A stretch of 64,000 bases of DNA from Rickettsia endosymbiont of Ceutorhynchus obstrictus (GTDB taxonomy: Bacteria > Pseudomonadota > Alphaproteobacteria > Rickettsiales > Rickettsiaceae), in assembly GCF_964026565.1 (NCBI RefSeq), contig NZ_OZ032162.1:1488001-1552000 (forward strand), in the 5' to 3' direction. Below, piece by piece: positions 47,996 to 57,400 of this stretch (its first letter is position 1; every line of letters starts with the position of its first letter). The notes beneath the pieces are model-generated. The model did not search any database and was not told the DNA's origin. It saw nothing but the letters and a program-made list of their open reading frames with translations. A program made the position numbers and the translations under genes.

Positions 47996-48184
47996 CCCAC
48001 TACTGTACGAACGTTGAAAAAAGGCTGTGTCATGCCGTGACTTGATCACGGCATCCAGGAAAATAAAGCCATATTAGACTTATTTTAGAATCTTTTTATG
48101 ATATTATAAGCTGGACTGAAGTGGTCGTAGCCACGGAATGACAGAATTTTTACCTCTTTATTTAAACGTTCGTACACTAGTGGG
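47996..48184 (+). repeat. 188-bp TIR element, copy I
   Basis: 189 bp, CCCACTACTGTACG to CGTACACTAGTGGG, CTTGA flanks on both sides. Shares the 'ctggactgaagtggtc' variant with copy F. The rest of 47854-48390 is 'ggcgttgttgcatggc/gccatgcaacaacgcc' and 'cattgcgagc' arms without genes. Confidence 0.87.
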
Positions 48185-48390
48185 CTTGACCACGGTATCC
48201 AGAAAAACCTTAATAAAAAGACTGGATGCCGTGGTCAAGCCACGGCATGACACCGGAACACTTTGCAAAAATTCGAGCCATGCAACAACGCCTTTGGTCG
48301 CTCGCAATGACGTTTAGGGTATCCACGCGGGCATTGCCTCCTCGCAATGACAATACTGGTATCCACGCAACATTTTCAAGTTCATCGAGT

Positions 48391-48429
48391 ACTAGATTAG
48401 GATAAGATTAAATCTTATCCTAATCTAGT
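48391..48429 (-). terminator. 19-bp perfect palindrome after the autotransporter gene
   Basis: ACTAGATTAGGATAAGATT and its inverse are separated by one base, 12 bp beyond the autotransporter stop. There is no T run on the exit side, so it may act as an end-protecting hairpin, a protein site or a weak terminator. Confidence 0.45.
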
Positions 48430-48441
48430 TTGGCGTTTTAA

Positions 48442-51400
48442 TTAAAGATTAACTTTAATTTTGATCGTACCACTCTGAGCTTGGTATTTTTTTGCAAGGT
48501 TCAAACCGTAGTGCAAACCGTACTCCATTCTACCTTTCTTAAACTCAACGCCTGCACCCAAATCATATAGCATTTTAGTAGCTTTCGGCGTAGGCACAGT
48601 CAACGGATCGGTAAGTCCGTTAAGCTCGGCAATGATCGGCGGCGTTTTACCTTTAAAGTCGTAATTAATAAAGGCATGTACTTGCGGTCTTATTAAAAAT
48701 TCTCCTTTATAGAAGGTGGTTTTAATTTCTCCGCCCGCTATTCCTTCAACCTTGTTATATTGGCGCTTCTTAATAGTTAAGTTCTGGAATGACGTACCGA
48801 ATTCATGATAACCGGAGTCTTTTATTTTAGCAAGTCTAAGCCCAAACATTGGCGACAAGGTTGTTTCGTTCCATAAATAATTATATCCTCCGACTACTTG
48901 ACCGCTATAAGAATAAGAGCGATATTTACCGTGAGCCGTTTCCGTGCCGTTTATTATATTACGTATCTCGTTAGTTTTGATTATACTACGTGAATACGAG
49001 GTTATACCCTCTACAAACCAATTATTTATAAAGTTATATAAACCGTATGCAGAGAACATATCCGTGTTAACCTTAGTATGATTACCGGCTTTAGCACCTT
49101 GGTAATTTAACTTAGTATCAACTTTCGTATAAGCGGCTCCAACTACTATATTATCATTTATTAAAGTATCAACCCCGATCGATCCACCTGCGGATTTTGC
49201 TTTATAACCCATAAGATTATTTTGCTGCTTTTGGGTAGCTTTACCGAAATAAGGAGCACCCCATAGACCATAAATAATTTCATTACTATCACAATCACCG
49301 GCACCGACAGCTGCCCCTCTTTTTCGAGAAACACCTTGATCTTGCTCTGAAGGTATAGTATCCGGAGCATTTTCGGCATCTCTAATTTTAGAAGTTCTAT
49401 CAGAAACCTCTTTAGTACCGGCATTCGTATTACCTCTTGCTGCATCAAAGCCGTCATTGGGGTTAGTAGTTGTAGCTCCCGTACTTGCTGCGCCGGAACT
49501 TACGCCACTGCTATTGCCGCTACTGCCAATACTACTATCTTTACCTGTCTCAATAATCGGCATATTGCTACCGGAGCTACCGCCTACTCTACTATTACCG
49601 GCACTACTATTATTGGTATTTGTAGAAGAACCTCCGACGGCATTACTACCTACAGAATTTGTAGAAGCTGCCGGAATATTACTATTACCGGAACTTCCTA
49701 TAGTTGCAGCTGATGGACTTGTAGCCGATGTACCGACATTATTACCGAATGGAGTATAATTACTACCACCGGGATTAACTGAACTGCCTACACTAGCCGG
49801 ACCGTTTACTGATGTACTGCCGGAACCGATTGATGGAGTATAATTACTACCACCAGGAGTAACTGAACTTCCTACGCTAGCCGGACCGTTTACTGATGTA
49901 CTGCCGGAACCGATTGATGGAGTATAATTACTACCACCGGGAGTAACTGAACTTCCTACGCTAGCCGGACCGTTTACTGATGTACTGCCGGAACCGATTG
50001 ATGGAGTATAATTACTACCACCAGGATTAACTGAACTTCCTACGCTAGCAGGACCGTTTACTGATGTACTGCCGGAACCGATTGATGGAGTATAATTACT
50101 ACCACCGGGAGTAACCGAACTTCCTACGCTAGCCGGACCATTTACTGATGTACTGCCGGAACCGATTGATGGAGTATAATTACTACCACCGGGAGTAACT
50201 GAACTTCCTACGCTAGCCGGACCATTTACTGATGTACTGCCGGAACCGATTGATGGAGTATAATTACTACCACCGGGAGTAACTGAACTTCCTACGCTAG
50301 CCGGACCGTTTACTGATGTACTGCCGGAACCGATTGATGGAGTATAATTACTACCACCGGGAGTAACTGAACTTCCTACGCTAGCCGGACCGTTTACTGA
50401 TGTACTGCCGGAACCGATTGATGGAGTATAATTACTACCACCAGGAGTAACTGAACTTCCTACGCTAGCAGGACCGTTTACTGATGTACTGCCGGAGCCA
50501 ATTGATGGAGTATAATTACTACCACCAGGATTAACTGAACTTCCTACGCTAGCCGGACCGTTTACTGATGTACTGCCGGAACCGATTGATGGAGTATAAT
50601 TACTACCACCGGGAGTAACTGAACTTCCTACGCTAGCCGGACCGTTTACTGATGTACTGCCGGAACCGATTGATGGAGTATAATTACTACCACCGGGAGT
50701 AACTGAACTTCCTACGCTAGCCGGACCGTTTACTGATGTACTGCCGGAACCGATTGATGGAGTATAATTACTACCACCAGGAGTAACTGAACTTCCTACG
50801 CTAGCAGGACCGTTTACTGATGTACTGCCGGAGCCAATTGATGGAGTATAATTACTACCACCAGGATTAACTGAACTTCCTACGCTAGCCGGACCGTTTA
50901 CTGATGTACTGCCGGAACCGATTGATGGAGTATAATTACTACCACCAGGATTAACTGAACTTCCTACGCTAGCCGGACCGTTTACTGATGTACTGCCGGA
51001 ACCGATTGATGGAGTATAATTACTACCACCAGGATTAACTGAACTTCCTACGCTAGCCGGACCGTTTACTGATGTACTGCCGGAACCGATTGATGGAGTA
51101 TAATTACTACCACCAGGATTAACTGAACTTCCTACGCTAGCCGGACCGTTTACTGATGTACTGCCGGAACCGATTGATGGAGTATAATTACTACCACCGG
51201 GAGTAACTGAACTTCCTACGCTAGCCGGACCGTTTACTGATGTACTGCCGGAACCGATTGATGGAGTATAATTACTACCACCGGGAGTAACTGAACTTCC
51301 TACGCTAGCCGGACCGTTTACTGATGTACCACCTGTAGAACCGCCAGGAGCTGATGGGCTATATCCGCCGGTGCCGGGACCATTTGGACCGGTACCTACT

Positions 51401-54400
51401 ACCGCAGGACCGCTCGGCGTAAATGTACCGCCTATTACACTGCCACCAGCTGCCGGACCGGTACCTACTACTGCAGGACCGTTTGGACCTACTCCTACTA
51501 CGCCACCTGTGCCGGGGCCGTTTGGACCTGTACCTACTACCGCAGGACCACTCGGCGTAAATGTGCCGCCTATTACACTGCCTCCTGTTGCCGGACCGGT
51601 ACCTACTACTGCAGGACCGTTAGGATTTACTCCTACTACTCCGCCTGTACCGGGGCCGTTTGGACCGGTACCTACTACCGCAGGACCGCTCGGCGTAAAT
51701 GTGCCGCCTATTACACTGCCACCAGCTGCCGGACCGGTACCTACTACCGCAGGACCGCTCGGCGTAAATGTACCGCCTATTACACTGCCACCAGCTGCCG
51801 GACCGGTACCTACTACTGCAGGACCGTTTGGACCTACTCCTACTACTCCGCCTGTACCGGGACCGTTTGGACCGGTACCTACTACCGCAGGACCGCTCGG
51901 CGTAAATGTACCGCCTATTACACTGCCACCAGCTGCCGGACCGGTACCTACTACTACAGTACCGTTTGGACCTACTCCTACTACTCCGCCGGTACCGGGA
52001 CCATTTGGACCGGTACCTACTACCGCAGGACCGCTCGGCGTAAATGTACCGCCTATTACACTGCCTCCTGTTGCCGGGCCGGTACCTACTACTGCAGGAC
52101 CGTTTGGACCTACTCCTACTACGCCGCCGCCGGTTACAGGAACCGATGGACTATACCCCCCAATTGGACCGATAATCGGAGTTTCCGGTATAATGAACGG
52201 ATGGTTAATTTGTGTTATTTTATGTATTGTAATTGAAGGGCGTTCAATTATCGGTATTAAATGATCAACTACAACTTTTCTTTGACCGATAGGTGTATTT
52301 ACTATTACGTTAGCAACTTTTGCTGCATCTGTTCCGGGAGGAGCAGTAATTATATTTTTAATTATATTATCTACAGTTATATCACCGGTAGTTTCTATAG
52401 GATAAAGTATAAAGGAACTGGCATTAATAACCCATCTTACAAACACCCCTTCATTAGCGGTAACGTTAAATGGAAGATTCGCAGCATTTCCTACGGTTAT
52501 TCCATTACCTGATAATGAAGTAATTATAGGGTAAGCACTATTTGCACTTATGCTAGCCGGATTAGAAGCAGCCGTTAACAATACTTTAAGTGCAGTTACG
52601 CCGGATAAGTCAATATTTGCTCCATTTGCTATAACTATATTACCGCTATCGGTATTATTCTCTACCCCGCTATTTACTGTATCATATAAGACATTAATAG
52701 TAAGCTCACCGGTCGGAGCAGCGTTACCTGTATAGATAATTTTGTTATTACCAAGGTCAAAAGTGATATTACTACCCGATATATTACCCCCGACATTTAC
52801 GCTAGCGTTATCTCCGGTAAACATCATCGTTGCTTGATCGGCAACTATGGTACTTGCTCCTAAATCCGATTGGATGAAAGCAGTTTTCTTCGGTGCAAAA
52901 GTAATATTGTTAGTACCTGTTACCGCTTTTTGTAGCCATACATCATCATCGAATTTATGACTTCCACCGTTAATCGGTGCTTGCAGCAGTACGGCATTAG
53001 TGTATTCCGCCGAAGAGTTGCTGCTGCCTTTGAAATTATCTGAAACGACTTTTGTTTTATAATTAAATTTTGTTGTTGCTCTTGGAACTTTAACGCCGCC
53101 GACGGTTGCTGCAGGTATATCTAAACTTCTACTGTTATAACCGGTAAATACAGCTGATTTACCGACATCAATAGTAATATCTTTAGCATAGGTATCCCCT
53201 TTTACCGTGCCTTTATTACTACTGAACTGAACTAGTTTAAGACTTAAATTCTCACCGCCTAAATCATCGGTAAAGCCGTTATTAGCATTAAATATTGCAC
53301 TGCCTTGATTATTAGTTTTGGTTGTTATACTAGAATAGAAATCTTGGCTATCAATAGTGATTTTACCATCTACGCCGTTAAACTGAACGGTTTTAAGGTG
53401 ATTTGAGTCTGAACCAAACGGCAAAGTACCTGTTGTTAAATCACCGGATATGGCGATGGTATGAAGGCGATTCGCATTAGTAGTAGCACCGCCTACTATA
53501 GCATTTTGAGATGCAAAAGTAGCAGTAACACCTTGAGGAGAGGTAAAGTCAATATTTGAGATATTTATTACATCGTTAGTAAACGTTACATCATTGCCAT
53601 TTATTTGTATTGATACTGCTCCTTGGCTTCCCACAGGTTTACTATTAGTTTCAGGATTCGGACTATTAAGTATAAAATCAGGGTCTATTGGAGCTACAGC
53701 TAAAGCTACCGGTGTCCTTAAAGCATTAGGGGTAGCTAATCTTTCAAGACCTATATTTACATCATCGTTAAACTGAATAGTTGCCCCATCTATCATAAAG
53801 GCAGTATCCCCTGTAACTTTACCCTCTAAAATTAATAAACCGGTTTGTGCGGTTATAGTACCGATAGGATTATTAGCACTACCGACATCACCGCTAATAC
53901 TACCACCGCTTGGGAATACTAAATCAACCGCTGTACCTCCTGTTTGGTTGACCACGCCTTCTAAGTCAGTAGGGGTAGCTTGAGCAAATAGTATTGTACC
54001 GGTTCCTATTCCTTGGATTTCGCTGATAGACATATTACCGCCGGTATTAAATCTTACTATGCTACCATCCGCACCTGCTTTTAACATTGCGAGATTCGTA
54101 ACCGTCCCACCTATTATACCGTTGTCCATAAACACTACGGTACCGTTAGGTCCGCCGGTACTGGTTATATTTCCGGTAATTTGTGCGGTCCCTCCAACTT
54201 CTACTGCTGCACTGGCAAAGATTGCGGTACCTGCTTGATTTGCAAAGTCCATATTACCGGTAATACTTCCAACTCCAAATTGGGTATTGGCAGCATATGT
54301 AATATTTGAAGTTACGTTGGTAAGACCTATTTCAGCTATATTTAACAGGATTTCCGGAGTAAAAGTTTTTGCTACTATAGCAATCGCTCCTTGACCGGAA

Positions 54401-57400
54401 AAAGTTAACTGCTTTAATGGATGAGCCGCAGTACCAAAAGTAAACCCTCGATCATCTATTATAAGATTAGCACCTTTATTGGCAGAATTTAATTCAACTA
54501 TACCACCAGTGGCTCCTGGATCAAAATCCCCTAGCAGGCTAACTATAGAATTTATACCGGAGGGTGCCGTAGACTGCAGCTTTAATATTGATGCGGGATT
54601 TGCAAAATTAACCTTAGCCGTAAGATCAAATTGGCGACCTGCCGGGAGGAGTGGTGGAACTGCTGGCGCCATCGGTGCATTAACAGCATCAAGAGCATAA
54701 GTTGCAAAACCCGTATTATCACCTATATTAATAGCACCCACTGTTGCCGAAGTAAGGCTTTGATCGGTAAATACGGAAGCAGGAGCGAGGTTAAGTATAG
54801 TTGTTTTACTAACATCGAGTTTAGTAGTACCGGCAGCTCCTGAAATTGTAACATTGCCGCTAACATTAAGCACTGCAAGTGTATTAGCACCGCCAAGTGT
54901 TTCAACGCCTGTATTACCTGCAAGGGTTAAAGTATTACCGTTACCGTTCAAATTAACTATTCCCGTATTACCGGCTCCACCGTTTAAACTATTATTAAAA
55001 GTTACCGTTTGCGCCGTGTTAGTAGTTAATCCAAATACTGAATTTGCATTACCGAATGTAATAGTGCTTCCATTTGCTTGTAGAAGATTAACCGCTCCGG
55101 CACTTGCATCGACGGTAAATATTTTACCTGCGCCTATATTAATCGTCTTTACTTTTCCGATATCTGCATTGGTAGCAATGAGCGTAGTGTTAACGGCTAA
55201 GATACCGGTATTCCCATTTGCTACTGTACTGTCAAAAGTATAATTAGCAGGATTAACGCCGCCGACAAGACCGGAAAATTCTAGGGTACCGCCGCCGACA
55301 CCGAAATCAACATTACCTGTAGTAAGCGATCCTTGTAAATTTGCCGTACTTGCATTGGCAAAAGTAAGAGAAGCAGCTGATACATCTTGTTGGAAGTTAA
55401 TGATCTTATTAACACCATTAACGGTAATCGTACCTATATTGCTTACTTTCCCTGTAACCGTTCCGCCTCCTAAAAATGCCAAATTACCTGCTGCCGCTGC
55501 ACTATTACTAGTAACGGTTGCTAAAGTACCGGTATCATTAACAGTTACCGTACCGTCAGATCCACCAAAATCTATTGTTCCTCCAACGTTAGTAGTATCT
55601 ACGGTACCTACCCCTGTAAAATTAACGGTGGTAACAACATCACCAATAAACTGTCCGCCGGATATTACTACGCTATTTGCATTTCCTGTGAAAACACCAC
55701 CGGCTATTGTTGCACTACCTGTCACATTTCCCTTAAACGTACCACCGGCTACTGAGCCATTACCGTCTACAGGACCGGTAAACTGCCCGCTGCCGGCTGC
55801 AACATTACCTACAACTCCCGCATCTGCTGCACTTGCATTCAGTATACCATTCCCCATAATAGTTACATTGCCGTTTATCACTGCTGCCGCTGCCGATGTG
55901 ACATTTGCACCATTATTAACTGTAAAAGTCTGAGAAAAAGAAGGCTGTGCTAAAGTGGTAACACCGTCAAAAGTAACAGTATTTAAAGCAGCTCCATTAG
56001 CACCAATAGTTCCCGTAACGCTACTATTTCCAGTGAAAGTTAAACTTCCGTTATTATTAGCTGCGGTAGTTATTGCCCCATTTACCGTTACGCCGTTATT
56101 AAGTGTAAGGACTGAAAGCCCGTTTGTTAGAGCCACAACCTTGGAAAAAACATCCTCTCCAAAACTAGCCGCACCTGCTCCTATATTTACTGCAGCTAAA
56201 GCGGCTGCATTAGCTCCGATAATACCGTTAACACTACTACCGGGATTTAATATAAGTATACCGCTATTATTATTACCGCTTGTGTTAGTTATTGCCCCGT
56301 TTACTGTTGCATTATTAAGTGTAAGGACTGAAAGTCCGTCTGTTAGTTGTACTGCATTAGCCCATACATTCGCTCCGAAAGCAGCCGCTCCTAATATATC
56401 TACTTGGGCAAGTGCAGCACCCACACCGCCTATAGTACCTGAGACACTACTCCCCGGATTAAAAGTCAATATTCCGTTATTTGCATTAGCAGTAGTTACC
56501 ACTCCCGTCAATGCTACGTTATTTCCAAGAGTAAGAGCGGAGGCATTATCTGTTAGTGCTACTGTATTTGCGAATACACTTGCTCCGAAAATAACTGGAT
56601 TCGCGCCGATATTTACTAAGTTTATAGCACCACCGACACCGATAGTCCCCGTAACATTTCCGCCGTCAATAGTTAATATTTCATTACCCCCGGCAGTACT
56701 GGTTACCGCTCCCTTAATACCATTTTGTACGGTTAACGTACCTGCTCCCGCGTAATTCACGGCTCCGGTCATCAAACCGCCCGCCGTGGCGGTAGCTCCG
56801 CCGCTAACAGTGAAAAGATTGGCATCAGAGGCCGCAGTTAAATTAATATCTGCTCCGTTAAAATTTACAGCCGTGAGCGCGTTCGTTGTCCCTATTACTC
56901 CGGTGACCGTAGTATTCGCTGCTAGGTTTAACTTACCGCCAACACCTACAGTACTATCTACCGTACCGTTAATTGTTGAATTAGCCGTAAGATTAAGAGC
57001 AGCGGCAGTTTGACCTTTAAAATCTATGTTACCGGTAACATTATTTACCGTAAGGTTGGTAGCAGCCGTAAAATTGATACCGGCGTTAACATTACCTAAA
57101 GTTAAAGCGCCTGTTATACCTGTAGAAATAGCATTTGCGGTGTTAATTGTTGGTACGACCGTGATATTACCCGCTCCTGCAAAGGTTATGCTATTTAAAG
57201 TATTACCCGGTCCGACAATACCTAAAGTTCCTGCGCCAGCTATTTTCAGAGTTTCACCGGTATTAATGGCAGTTATTGCAACTATACCGCTACCAGCAGC
57301 TCCCGGGTCTAAATTTCCATTTAAATTTATAGTAGTATCGCTCCCTGCCGGAGCGGAAGATTGCAGTTGTAAAACAGAGGCTGCATTAGGAAATTTTATA

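Noticed and set aside
47930..48310. Further full 207-bp-type insertion around copy I (ggcgttgttgcatgg ... ccatgcaacaacgcc)
   Set aside because: The arms are present but the flanking 9-bp words do not match, so simple transposition cannot be claimed.
49755..51330. Possible CRISPR array (regular 84-bp repeats)
   Set aside because: The repeats are contiguous without variable spacers and lie in frame inside a protein gene; no cas genes are nearby.
51371..52264. 297-codon plus-strand open frame rich in Pro (MPGPFGPVPTT...)
   Set aside because: It is the exact antisense of the Gly/Pro/Val repeat tract of the autotransporter. The repetitive GC-richer code leaves the other strand open; no ribosome site or family match.
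55355..56755. Several 130-270-codon plus-strand frames across the passenger region
   Set aside because: Antisense shadows of low-complexity Asn/Thr/Gly/Val coding; they start and stop without regard to domains.
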